The notes beneath the pieces are model-generated. The model searched no databases. It saw only the letters and a program-made list of their open reading frames with translations, and was not told the DNA's origin. 17,723 nt of DNA from CAYTET01 sp964436975 (GTDB lineage: Bacteria; Bacillota_I; Bacilli_A; Erysipelotrichales; Erysipelotrichaceae): the NCBI GenBank assembly GCA_964436975.1, contig CAYTET010000046.1:1-17723 (forward strand). Reading direction: 5' to 3'. The translations under genes were made by a program, and so were the position numbers. Below, in pieces: positions 1 to 6,818 of this stretch (its first letter is position 1; each line of letters begins with the position of its first letter).

Positions 1-2
1 AT

Positions 3-266
3 ACAGTCGGTCAGTCAGCCACAGCAAACGGTTATACCTGGTATGAGATTGAGCCTGGCAAGTGGATGGCCGTCACGAAAGGCTACTCCATTGACATCCC
101 GGTTGACACGGTTGAATCGCTGCAGGCTCAAATTCAAGCGCTGCAGGGCAAATTGAACGAGCAGGGTCAGTTACTAGCCGAATCACAGAAAGCCTGTCAG
201 ACAGCCCAGAATGAAGCGACAGAGCGGATGGCTGTAATTGATGAAGTAAGAAAGGTGGTGGCCTAA
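3..266 (+). CDS. C-terminal part of a phage protein, possibly wall-binding (5'-truncated)
   Basis: The reading frame is open from the left edge of the window to the TAA at 264-266, so only the last 87 residues are visible and the true start lies outside. An ATG at 66 is internal and has no convincing ribosome binding site. The first 30 residues are rich in aromatic residues (GYTWYEIEPGKW) and recall the small SH3-like repeats found near the end of Gram-positive phage lysins. From about residue 40 the sequence becomes a glutamine-rich heptad stretch (LQAQIQALQGKLNEQGQLL), a likely coiled coil. It is followed at once by a membrane-anchored coiled-coil protein and then a terminator, which suits the lysis or late end of a prophage. 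The function is inferred from context and weak resemblance. A tail-associated or other structural protein is equally possible. Confidence 0.55.
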   Translation, partial: TVGQSATANGYTWYEIEPGKWMAVTKGYSIDIPVDTVESLQAQIQALQGKLNEQGQLLAESQKACQTAQNEATERMAVIDEVRKVVA

Positions 267-560
267 ATGGAATTAAAAGATTTTCTGCCATATCTGTCTG
301 TCATAATGGCGGTGATCACCTTTTTCATCGGCCGCCAGTCAGCCAGCAAAACTGACGGCAAGACTGAAGGTACCATCCTGACAAAGCTGGATGTCATGCA
401 GAGCACCATCACTGAAGTGAAAACTTCAATCACAAATTACGGCCAGCAGATCACATCCCTGGATCATCGCTTAGTGGGAGTCGAAAGAGACATGAAAACG
501 GCCTACACCAGGATTGATGAACTTAGAAATGATATCAAGAATCTAAATAATGAGAAATGA
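267..560 (+). CDS. Small membrane-anchored coiled-coil phage protein
   Basis: This 97-residue protein starts at the ATG directly after the upstream stop (TAA-ATG, no spacer), with AAGAAAGGTGG upstream as the ribosome binding site. Residues 5-23 form one hydrophobic segment ending in GRQSASK. A charged linker with DGKTEG follows, then from about residue 35 to the end a predicted coiled coil (DVMQSTITEVKTSI, then TRIDELRNDI). One N-terminal membrane helix followed by a heptad stalk is common in small proteins of the late or lysis region of phages infecting Gram-positive bacteria. It is unlike XhlA, where the membrane helix is at the C terminus. It could help a holin, anchor a lysis complex, or act in superinfection exclusion; the sequence does not decide. 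It is the last gene before the phage terminator. Confidence 0.6.
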   Translation: MELKDFLPYLSVIMAVITFFIGRQSASKTDGKTEGTILTKLDVMQSTITEVKTSITNYGQQITSLDHRLVGVERDMKTAYTRIDELRNDIKNLNNEK

Positions 561-561
561 T

Positions 562-584
562 GGGGGCTTCGGCCCCCGTTTTTT
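562..584 (+). terminator. Rho-independent terminator at the end of the prophage late genes
   Basis: A perfect 6-bp stem GGGGGC (562-567) and GCCCCC (572-577) is capped by the stable TTCG tetraloop and followed by G and six T. It lies just beyond the stop of the small membrane protein and closes the phage transcript before the attachment region. Confidence 0.92.
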
Positions 585-604
585 AGTGCCTAAAAATGCG
601 CTGC

Positions 605-655
605 TTTTCCGCACTTTTTCCGCACTTCGAGACGTTTTCCGCACTTTTCCGCACT
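605..655 (+). repeat. Four direct repeats TTTTCCGCACT, candidate arm-type integrase sites
   Basis: Four exact copies of the 11-mer TTTTCCGCACT lie at 605-615, 616-626, 635-645 and 645-655 (the last two share one T). The start-to-start spacings are 11, 19 and 10 bases, close to one or two helical turns, so the copies face roughly the same side of the DNA. They lie about 100 bases from the 3' end of a tRNA gene, between it and the last phage genes. Short direct repeats in this place are typical arm-type sites bound by the N-terminal domain of lambda-type or Tn916-type tyrosine integrases. No integrase gene is visible in the window. Iterons or repressor operators are alternatives. Confidence 0.6.
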
Positions 656-683
656 ATTTTTTCAGAGATTTTGCAGAGAAAAC

Positions 684-743
684 AAAAAGCCAATCACTCG
701 AAAACCCTTATTTTATTGGGTTTTTTGAAGTTTTTGGCTTTTT
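684..743. terminator. Nested inverted repeat, probable bidirectional terminator behind tRNA-Ser
   Basis: An outer perfect 10-bp inverted repeat, AAAAAGCCAA (684-693) and TTGGCTTTTT (734-743), encloses an inner 7-bp one, AAAACCC (701-707) and GGGTTTT (718-724). On the minus strand it lies just downstream of the tRNA and ends in a GGCTTTTTGTTTT run, the right form for a Rho-independent terminator of the tRNA transcript. On the plus strand it also ends in a T run. It may equally be part of the recombination site architecture. Confidence 0.55.
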
Positions 744-754
744 CGTTGAAAATC

Positions 755-845
755 TGGCGGAGAATAAGGGATTCGAACCCTTGCAAGCCTTGCGACTTCT
801 GCTGGTTTTCGAAACCAGTCCCTTCAACCGCTTGGGTAATTCTCC
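755..845 (-). tRNA. tRNA-Ser (anticodon CGA), CCA encoded; probable prophage attachment site
   Basis: On the minus strand the gene runs from 845 down to 758, with an encoded CCA at 757-755. The acceptor stem GGAGAAT (845-839) pairs with ATTCTCC (765-759). The D stem is CCC/GGG. The anticodon stem CTGGT/ACCAG holds the loop TTCGAAA, giving anticodon CGA, which reads UCG. A long variable arm (class II) and a T arm with GGGTTCGAATCCC follow. Length, variable arm and anticodon all agree with tRNA-Ser. Its 3' end faces the phage genes, the usual arrangement for a prophage integrated into a tRNA gene, where the phage arm restores the 3' end. The crossover core cannot be marked because the other att end is outside the window. 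Confidence 0.95.
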
Positions 846-852
846 ATTGCTC

Positions 853-881
853 ATTATAAACGAAAATAGCTGCTGTGCCAA
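853..881 (-). promoter_or_regulatory. Promoter of tRNA-Ser
   Basis: On the minus strand TTGGCA (881-876) and TATAAT (858-853) are separated by exactly 17 bases. Transcription would start close to the mature 5' end of the tRNA at 845. This is a near-consensus vegetative promoter. Confidence 0.85.
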
Positions 882-932
882 CGGAGAATTAATGCGGCCT
901 GCACAGTCAAGGGGTCGGGTATCATTTTTTTG

Positions 933-941
933 TGGTAAGAT
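933..941 (+). promoter_or_regulatory. Candidate extended -10 promoter for the uppP operon
   Basis: TGG-TAAGAT (-10 at 936-941, with an upstream TG) lies 27 bases before the uppP start. No good -35 element is visible about 17 bases upstream, so the call rests on the extended -10 and its position. The same GGTA-x-x-AT pattern recurs before the TagF-family operon and before tarI. Confidence 0.4.
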
Positions 942-967
942 AGGGAGTAGTTTGGAGGGGTTTGAAG

Positions 968-1795
968 ATGACTTTTATTATTGAGATATTAAAAGCAGTG
1001 GTGCTGGGCATTGTTCAGGGCATTACCGAATGGCTGCCAATCAGTTCGACGGGCCATCTGCTTCTGATCAATCAATTTCTGAATCTGCAGTATTCAGAAT
1101 CATTTGTCAATGTCTTTATGGTTGTTATCCAGCTGGGCTCCATTATGGCCATTGTGGTGCTCTTTTTTAATAAACTGTGGCCATTCAATTTCCGCAGTCA
1201 GACCAAGCAGCAGCGTATTTCGATCTGGAAAATGTGGACTAAGGTTCTGGTGGCTTCTATTCCGGTCGGAATAGCGGGTTATTTCCTTGATGACATTGTT
1301 GACCAGCATCTCCATACTCCCTTTGTTATCGCCATGGCTTTGATAGTATACGGCATTCTTTTCATAATAATCGAAAAGCGCAATCAGCCCGTGTACATCA
1401 ATGATATTGACCATCTTGATTATATTACCGCGGCCAATATCGGCCTGTTTGAAGCTTTGGCCCTGATCCCCGGGACTTCAAGATCGGGCTCGACTATTAT
1501 CGGATCGCGTATCCTTCATCTTTCTAAAGATGCTGCCGCGGAGTTTTCTTTCTTTCTGGCTATCCCGGCTATGGCCGGAGCCAGTCTGCTGAAACTGCTC
1601 AAGGCCGGTTTTTCCTTCAGCGGTCAGGAATGGATCATTCTGGCAATAGGTTCCCTGGTCAGCTTTATTGTTTCCATCTTTGCGGTTAAATTCCTGATGA
1701 ATTATATCAAGAAGCATGACTTCAAGGCTTTTGGTGTCTACCGCATCATCTTAGGTATTCTTGTTATTGTCTATTTCTATCTGATTGCTAAATAA
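968..1795 (+). CDS. uppP: Undecaprenyl-diphosphatase UppP (BacA)
   Basis: UppP is an integral membrane phosphatase that turns undecaprenyl diphosphate into the monophosphate, recycling the lipid carrier for peptidoglycan and wall polymers; it also gives bacitracin tolerance. I start it at the ATG at 968, which has GGAGGGG 7 bases upstream; an in-frame TTG at 962 is too close to that site. The 275 residues match the family length. The first signature, Q17-GIT-E21-WLPISSTGH30, is the (E/Q)xxxE motif with the conserved histidine. The second, PGTSRSGST at 168-176, holds the catalytic arginine R172. The rest is a series of hydrophobic helices. It stands first in the operon, 14 bases before the aminopeptidase. 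Its role suits the wall-polymer genes further downstream, which also need undecaprenyl phosphate. Confidence 0.96.
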   Translation: MTFIIEILKAVVLGIVQGITEWLPISSTGHLLLINQFLNLQYSESFVNVFMVVIQLGSIMAIVVLFFNKLWPFNFRSQTKQQRISIWKMWTKVLVASIPVGIAGYFLDDIVDQHLHTPFVIAMALIVYGILFIIIEKRNQPVYINDIDHLDYITAANIGLFEALALIPGTSRSGSTIIGSRILHLSKDAAAEFSFFLAIPAMAGASLLKLLKAGFSFSGQEWIILAIGSLVSFIVSIFAVKFLMNYIKKHDFKAFGVYRIILGILVIVYFYLIAK

Positions 1796-1809
1796 AGAAG
1801 GGTAAAAAA

Positions 1810-3375
1810 ATGCGCAAACAGCTAAGACAGCTGCAGGCAGCTATGAAAGCCGGCGGCTATGATATGTATATTGTAAGAGACGGTGATGATCACAGCAGTG
1901 AATATGTGGCTGAATGCTACCATGAAATGAGTTTTGTCAGCGGCTTTACCGGCGGTGACGGCATTTTGCTGGTAACCAGGAATAAGGGCTATCTGTGGAC
2001 AGATGGCCGTTACTTTATCCAGGCGGCCGGCCAGCTGGCGGGCAGTGGCATCGAACTGATGAAAATGGATCAGCCCGGGGTGCCNNNNNNNNNNNNNNNN
2101 NNNNNNNNNNNNNNNNNNNNNNNNNNNNNNNNNNNNNNNNNNNNNNNNNNNNNNNNNNNNNNNNNNNNNNNNNNNNNNNNNNNNGGCTGGCTGTACAATT
2201 TCAGGGGCGATGATATTCCTTACTGGCCGGTCTGCATTGCCTACGGCCTTATTACTATGACGGACTGCTACCTGTTCTTTGATGTTAAAAAAGCTGACGC
2301 CGAGATTTTCCGTAAGCTGGCCAGCCAGAAGATTGAAGTTAAGCCATATGGCGATCTGCTTAAGGTCTGCCGGAAGCTGAAAGCCAATACGGCGGTGCAG
2401 TGTGATTTCAAGAAACTGAATTACAAGATATACAAAGGGTTAAGCCAGTTTAAGCTGATTGACGATACCGATCCGACCGTAATCATGAAAGCGGTCAAAA
2501 ATGATGTTGAGATTGCCAATCTTAAACAGGCCAATATCTATGACGGCCTGGCTGTTACCCGGCTGATGTACTGGCTGCAGCATGATACCAGCCCCAAGAC
2601 CGAGTTTTCGGTTTCGGAGAAACTGCTTTCACTGCGCCGTCAGCAGCCAACCTATATTGAAGATTCTTTCAGCACGATTGCCGCTTTCAATGAAAACGGC
2701 GCCATGATGCATTACAATCCGGCCACCGGCAACAATGCCGCCATTACCGAAGGCCTGCTGCTGATCGATTCAGGCGGCCAGTACTATCTGGGGACGACCG
2801 ATATCACCCGGACATTTGTAATCGGGACGATTTCCCAGCCTATGAAGGATGATTTCACCCGGGCTTTGAAAGCGCATATTGATTTAGCCAAGGTTTGCTT
2901 TCTGGAAGGAATTCATGGCTACAATCTTGACATTCTGGCCCGCGGCCCGCTGTGGCAGGCCGGGATGGACTATAAATGCGGAACGGGTCATGGCGTGGGC
3001 TATCTTTCCAATGTTCATGAAGGACCCCAGGGCTTCCGCTATAAGATAGTTCCGGAAAGAACGGATAATGCCGCTTTTCAGGTCAATATGGTTACCACTA
3101 TTGAACCGGGTGTCTATAGGGAAGGCCAGTATGGCATCCGCCATGAGAATGATGTCGTCTGCGTTGATGCTCAAACAACTCCTGACGGCCATTTTCTGGC
3201 CTTTGAACCGCTGACACTGTGTCCCTTTGATGTCAGAGGCATCGACAGACAGGCGCTTGACCGTGCCGAGATTGACTATCTGAATGATTATCACCGGCTG
3301 GTTTATGAAAAACTCAGTCCGCTTATGACGGCTGCAGAAGCCGGTTGGCTGAAGGAAATTACGGCCGCCCTATGA
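1810..3375 (+). CDS. Long-form aminopeptidase P (Xaa-Pro aminopeptidase, M24B), interrupted by an assembly gap
   Basis: This cytoplasmic dimetal peptidase removes N-terminal residues that precede proline. The N-terminal creatinase-like domain begins with MRKQLRQLQAAMKAGGYDMYI and contains YLWTDGRYFIQA. The C-terminal pita-bread catalytic domain keeps all five metal ligands, numbered as if the gap were 100 bases: D320 (IDSGG), D331 (TTDITRT), H394 (TGHGVG), E432 (TTIEPG) and E446 (RHEND). Their spacing resembles that of human XPNPEP1. The gene carries 100 N at 2085-2184. The model is 521 residues with the gap in frame by chance, whereas relatives of this type are nearer 590, so the real gap is probably larger than 100 bases. 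The last bases overlap the next start as ATGA, indicating coupled translation. Confidence 0.92.
   Translation: MRKQLRQLQAAMKAGGYDMYIVRDGDDHSSEYVAECYHEMSFVSGFTGGDGILLVTRNKGYLWTDGRYFIQAAGQLAGSGIELMKMDQPGVXXXXXXXXXXXXXXXXXXXXXXXXXXXXXXXXXXGWLYNFRGDDIPYWPVCIAYGLITMTDCYLFFDVKKADAEIFRKLASQKIEVKPYGDLLKVCRKLKANTAVQCDFKKLNYKIYKGLSQFKLIDDTDPTVIMKAVKNDVEIANLKQANIYDGLAVTRLMYWLQHDTSPKTEFSVSEKLLSLRRQQPTYIEDSFSTIAAFNENGAMMHYNPATGNNAAITEGLLLIDSGGQYYLGTTDITRTFVIGTISQPMKDDFTRALKAHIDLAKVCFLEGIHGYNLDILARGPLWQAGMDYKCGTGHGVGYLSNVHEGPQGFRYKIVPERTDNAAFQVNMVTTIEPGVYREGQYGIRHENDVVCVDAQTTPDGHFLAFEPLTLCPFDVRGIDRQALDRAEIDYLNDYHRLVYEKLSPLMTAAEAGWLKEITAAL
2085..2184. other. Assembly gap of 100 N
   Basis: Exactly 100 unknown bases interrupt the aminopeptidase gene. 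A round 100 is the usual placeholder for a scaffold join of unknown size, so coordinates across it are nominal. Both flanks encode the same protein family in the expected order, which supports the join. Confidence 0.97.
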
Positions 3376-3878
3376 AATTGCAGCGGCTGACCCATATTGC
3401 CTTATTAGCCGCCGGCTACTGTGCGCTGACGCTGGTTATTTCACCCCTTAGCTTCGGGCCGGTGCAGTTCCGGCTGGCCGAGGCTTTAATGGTGCTGGCC
3501 CTTAATGGCAAAGATGATATCTGGGGACTGTCTTTAGGCTGCTTTCTGGCCAATCTGATCGGCATTGTCACCAGTCTTGATGCGGTCGGACCCCTTGATG
3601 CGGTTTTTGGCACGCTGGCAACCTTGCTGGCGGGTATTCTGATGTACCGGCTGCGCTATATTACCGTCAAAGGCTGGCCGCTGGCTGCTGTCAGCATGCC
3701 GGTTATCTGCAACGGGCTGATTGTCGGCGCCGAACTGGCTATCACCGTAGGCGGGCAGGCCAGCTTCATATGGGCCTGGCTGATTTACGGACTGCAGGTG
3801 GCCGCCGGGGAAGCCGTGGTTATGGCAGTATTGGGCTTGCCGCTGTACCGCTATCTGGTTAAAAGGAAGCCGGCATGA
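3372..3878 (+). CDS. queT: QueT-family transporter (queuosine precursor, ECF S component)
   Basis: A hydrophobic protein of 168 residues with about five membrane segments. The N-terminal stretch with LTLVISPLSFGPVQFRLAEA is characteristic of QueT, the substrate-binding S component of an energy-coupling factor transporter thought to import queuosine precursors such as preQ1. The start is the ATG at 3372, which overlaps the upstream TGA (ATGA); an earlier in-frame ATG at 3345 lies inside the aminopeptidase and adds nine polar residues not expected in the family. It would need the shared EcfA/EcfA'/EcfT module encoded elsewhere. It has no leader of its own, so the preQ1 riboswitch often seen before queT is not present here. 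The substrate is assigned from family resemblance only. Confidence 0.85.
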   Translation: MKLQRLTHIALLAAGYCALTLVISPLSFGPVQFRLAEALMVLALNGKDDIWGLSLGCFLANLIGIVTSLDAVGPLDAVFGTLATLLAGILMYRLRYITVKGWPLAAVSMPVICNGLIVGAELAITVGGQASFIWAWLIYGLQVAAGEAVVMAVLGLPLYRYLVKRKPA

Positions 3879-5104
3879 ATCAGCTGTTTCTTGATGACAT
3901 GAAGCTTTTGCTGGGGGATGAATATGCGGCCTTCCAGAAGACACTGGACCGGCCGCTGCTCAAAGCGGTCCGGCTTAATACACTGAAAACATCGGCTTCG
4001 ATTTTAGCTGAGATAGGTGTAAATGAAGAAAACGTCACGCCGTTTAATGCGGATACTTTTTATCTGGACGACAGCAGCAGCTTAGGCCGCAGTGTCTATC
4101 ATCAGGCCGGCCTTTTCTATCTGCAGGAGCCTTCGACTACCGCCGTGGTCACGGCGCTGGATGTTAAGCCCGGCCAGACCGTGCTGGATTTATGCGCTGC
4201 TCCCGGAGGTAAAAGCACACAGATCTTAAGCGCCTTGAAAAATACCGGTCTGCTCTGGAGCAATGAAATCAGCACTTCGCGCTGTCAGGCTTTATTAAGC
4301 AATCTGGAGCGGTGGGGGGCTGATAATTTTGTCTTGAGCAATGAAACCCCGGCTCATCTGGCCGAAAAGCTGGCCGCAGCCTTTGACCGGATCGTCGTTG
4401 ATGCGCCCTGTTCGGGAGCGGCCATGTTTAAGAAATACAGTGTAATTGACCAGCAGTACAGCCACAGCTTTATTTCCTCCTGCGCCCTGCGGCAGGCCGC
4501 CATTCTGGAGCAGGCCTGGACCATGCTGAAGCCTAACGGAACCATGGTTTATTCAACATGCACCTATAATAAATGTGAAAACGAAGAGGTAATTGCTTCT
4601 TTTCTGCAGACTCATCCGGCCGCCCGTCTGGTCAGTACCGGTCTTGACTGCGGCCGGCCGGGCTTTTCAACTGCCGGGCTGGCTGCTGAAAAGGTCCGCC
4701 GCATTTTTCCGATGGACGGCGGGGAAGGCCATTTCATTGCTAAGATTGTAAATACGCAGCCGGTCCGCTGTATTGCTGAAGGGGATCAGATCTGTGTCAA
4801 GACATCTCCTTTTGTTAAGACAGACCTGCATATTATCCGCCAGGGAATTCTGGCCGGCCGGCTGGTCAAAGGCCGCCTTGAACCGCAGCACCATCTGTTT
4901 GTTTCGCTTCTGGGGGGCAGCTATGACAATTTCTGCAACACGGATGACCAACAGATTATCCGCCGGTTTGTCCGCGGGGAAGTTTTAGACATCAGCGGCT
5001 ATAAAGGCTATGTGCAGATACGGTATCACAATATCCCGGTCGGTTTTGGCAAGGGCGACGGCACCCGGATCAAGAATCATTATCCCAAGGGACTGCGCTA
5101 TTGA
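3875..5104 (+). CDS. rsmF: RsmF/NOP2-Sun family rRNA cytosine-C5 methyltransferase
   Basis: This S-adenosylmethionine-dependent enzyme methylates carbon 5 of a cytosine in rRNA, probably 16S rRNA. In 409 residues it shows an N-terminal RNA-binding part, the SAM-binding loop LDLCAAPGGKST (104-115), motif IV DAPCSG (176-181, C179) and motif VI STCTY (227-231, C229), the paired cysteines used for catalysis and product release. The C-terminal third (about 310-409) resembles the extra C-terminal domain of RsmF/YebU-type proteins and includes VKGRLEPQHHLF. The start at 3875 overlaps the queT stop as ATGA, with AAAAGGAAG upstream. It is the last gene of the uppP operon. Which cytosine is modified cannot be told from the sequence; NOP2/Sun paralogues differ in site. 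Confidence 0.9.
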   Translation: MNQLFLDDMKLLLGDEYAAFQKTLDRPLLKAVRLNTLKTSASILAEIGVNEENVTPFNADTFYLDDSSSLGRSVYHQAGLFYLQEPSTTAVVTALDVKPGQTVLDLCAAPGGKSTQILSALKNTGLLWSNEISTSRCQALLSNLERWGADNFVLSNETPAHLAEKLAAAFDRIVVDAPCSGAAMFKKYSVIDQQYSHSFISSCALRQAAILEQAWTMLKPNGTMVYSTCTYNKCENEEVIASFLQTHPAARLVSTGLDCGRPGFSTAGLAAEKVRRIFPMDGGEGHFIAKIVNTQPVRCIAEGDQICVKTSPFVKTDLHIIRQGILAGRLVKGRLEPQHHLFVSLLGGSYDNFCNTDDQQIIRRFVRGEVLDISGYKGYVQIRYHNIPVGFGKGDGTRIKNHYPKGLRY

Positions 5105-5111
5105 TGTCAAA

Positions 5112-5140
5112 TTGAATAAAGACAGCGGGTATGGTAGTAT
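5112..5140 (+). promoter_or_regulatory. Promoter of the TagF-family operon
   Basis: TTGAAT (5112-5117) and TAGTAT (5135-5140) are 17 bases apart, and TGG directly before the -10 gives an extended -10. It lies in the 49-base space between the methyltransferase and the first TagF-like gene. No terminator hairpin is seen between them, so read-through from upstream is possible. Confidence 0.75.
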
Positions 5141-5153
5141 TTTTTTAAGTTAA

Positions 5154-6818
5154 ATGGCGGTGGCTATGGAAAAACAAAGTAACGAAAAAGGCTGTAAACT
5201 GCTCAGTCTGAACTGGGACCGGATTTATTTGAAGCTCACTGTTGGTCTTGATGCTGATGACTCAGCCAGCCGGCTGGCCGTCAGAAAACAAGGCGATGAT
5301 AAAGTAATCCCTCTGATTAGTGAAAGGGAAGGCAATGTCTTTTCTTTTCTTATCACCATGGCGGTTCAAAGATCATTTCTGGCCAGCGGGGCCTATCAGC
5401 TGGGCCTGACCGGTCCGGCGGTCAGTTTCCGGCCGCTGCTCATTGATGACAGCCAGATCAGCCAGCTGGCCAATTGGGCCCATGTTTATTACTACGGCCA
5501 TCATGATGCTTTCTGCTACAACATCACTTTTGATGCGGTGATTGATAATGACCGCATCGGTCTGCTGATGAAGACCCGCTTCATGCAGGATAATCCCACT
5601 CCGGAAAAAGAGAAGGTAAATGTCGGAGAAAAGAGTTTTTCCCGGCGCTGGGTCAACCGGCTGGAAGTCTTTATCAAGGGACTGATCCGCCTGACGTATC
5701 AGATTGGCTGTCTTTTTGCACCCAAAAACGGCCACCGTGTCTTGTTTCTGGTTCAGACCCATAAGGGTCTCGGCGGCAATCTGACCGCCCTGCATGACCG
5801 GCTTAAGGAGCGCCATCTGGATTTCCAGATTACCGTATGCTGTTATGACCTGCTGGCCAAAGGGCTCAATCTGAAGGGCTGGTTTGCCTCAACAGTGGCG
5901 CTGTGCAACAAGGATTATGTCTTTGTTGATGACTATGAGCCTATTTTCAGTTTCGTAAAGCTGGACGATAAAACCAAGCTTATTCAGGTGTGGCATGCCG
6001 GCCTTGGCAGCAAGACGACCGGCTATACCCGGTACGGCTATCAGGATGCCCCGCATCCCTATAAGATGAGCCACCGGCAGACCGATTATGCCATCGTCGG
6101 GGCGGCTGGTCTGGTGAATGACTATGTAGCTTATTTTGGCATTGAAATGCAGGCTTTTCTGCCTACCGGTCTGCCCCGGATGGACGGCTACAGCGATGAA
6201 CAGACCAAGGCGGCTTTCCGCCGCCAGTTTTTTGCCCAGCATCCGGAATTCATCGGCAAGAAGATTGTCCTGTTTGCCCCGACTTTCCGCGGCAAAGGCG
6301 GCCGTGAGGCCTATTATGATTATTCCAAAATCGATTTCAGCCTGCTGAAAAAGTATCTCGGAGCCGGCTATATCGTCCTGTTCAAATTCCACTTTTTGAT
6401 CCGCGACAAGATCATGATTCCGGCTGACTGCCAGTCCTTCTGCTTTGACTTCACCTGGTTTCCGGATATCAACAAGCTGCTGTATGTCACTGACGTGCTG
6501 GTTACCGATTATTCATCGGTTATCTATGAGTATGCGCTGATGAACAAGCCGATGGTCTTCTATGCCTTCGACCAGACGGTCTACAATCTGCAGCGGGGTG
6601 TCTTCGAGAATATTACGGCCTACAACTTGGGCCCGGTCTGCACGGAGTTTGAAGATGTGGTTAAAACCATTGCCGCTGATCAGTTTGACCTAAAGCCGCT
6701 GGCCGGATTTGTCAGCCGCTATCATACTGCCCAGCCGCAGCATGCCTGCGATGCCATCATTGACACCGTTCTGCTGCACCAGCCGCTGAAAGGATTAGGA
6801 AATGATCAACAGAATTAA
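5154..6818 (+). CDS. TagF/TarL-like polyol-phosphate transferase (large, two-domain)
   Basis: A CDP-glycerol/CDP-ribitol polyolphosphotransferase of the TagF family, which adds glycerol- or ribitol-phosphate units from the CDP donor to a lipid-linked teichoic acid at the inner face of the membrane. Residues 1-140 form a beta-rich N-terminal domain; 190-545 are the Glyphos_transf domain. The conserved points are QVWHAG (W280, H281), APTFRG (375-380, R379), FKFH (H413) and TDYSS (451-455). At 554 residues it is close in size to S. aureus TarL, and the nearby tarI-tarJ genes make CDP-ribitol a sensible donor; the donor is inferred. The ATG at 5154 has no purine-rich site before it; the ATG at 5166 follows GGCGGTGG very closely, so the true start may be either. 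It overlaps the next gene by 17 bases. Confidence 0.88.
   Translation: MAVAMEKQSNEKGCKLLSLNWDRIYLKLTVGLDADDSASRLAVRKQGDDKVIPLISEREGNVFSFLITMAVQRSFLASGAYQLGLTGPAVSFRPLLIDDSQISQLANWAHVYYYGHHDAFCYNITFDAVIDNDRIGLLMKTRFMQDNPTPEKEKVNVGEKSFSRRWVNRLEVFIKGLIRLTYQIGCLFAPKNGHRVLFLVQTHKGLGGNLTALHDRLKERHLDFQITVCCYDLLAKGLNLKGWFASTVALCNKDYVFVDDYEPIFSFVKLDDKTKLIQVWHAGLGSKTTGYTRYGYQDAPHPYKMSHRQTDYAIVGAAGLVNDYVAYFGIEMQAFLPTGLPRMDGYSDEQTKAAFRRQFFAQHPEFIGKKIVLFAPTFRGKGGREAYYDYSKIDFSLLKKYLGAGYIVLFKFHFLIRDKIMIPADCQSFCFDFTWFPDINKLLYVTDVLVTDYSSVIYEYALMNKPMVFYAFDQTVYNLQRGVFENITAYNLGPVCTEFEDVVKTIAADQFDLKPLAGFVSRYHTAQPQHACDAIIDTVLLHQPLKGLGNDQQN

Noticed and set aside
605..655. CRISPR-like array
   Set aside because: The repeats are only 11 bases, two pairs abut or overlap, and there are no spacers of uniform length or cas genes.
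962..967. TTG start for uppP two codons upstream
   Set aside because: It is only one base away from the GGAGGGG ribosome binding site, while the ATG at 968 has normal spacing and matches the family N-terminus.
550..984. A plus-strand open frame of 144 codons, and a second of 87 codons at 596-859, across the tRNA region
   Set aside because: They run through the terminator, the direct repeats, the inverted repeats and the antisense of tRNA-Ser. The composition (phenylalanine-rich from T runs) is not protein-like and there is no ribosome binding site.
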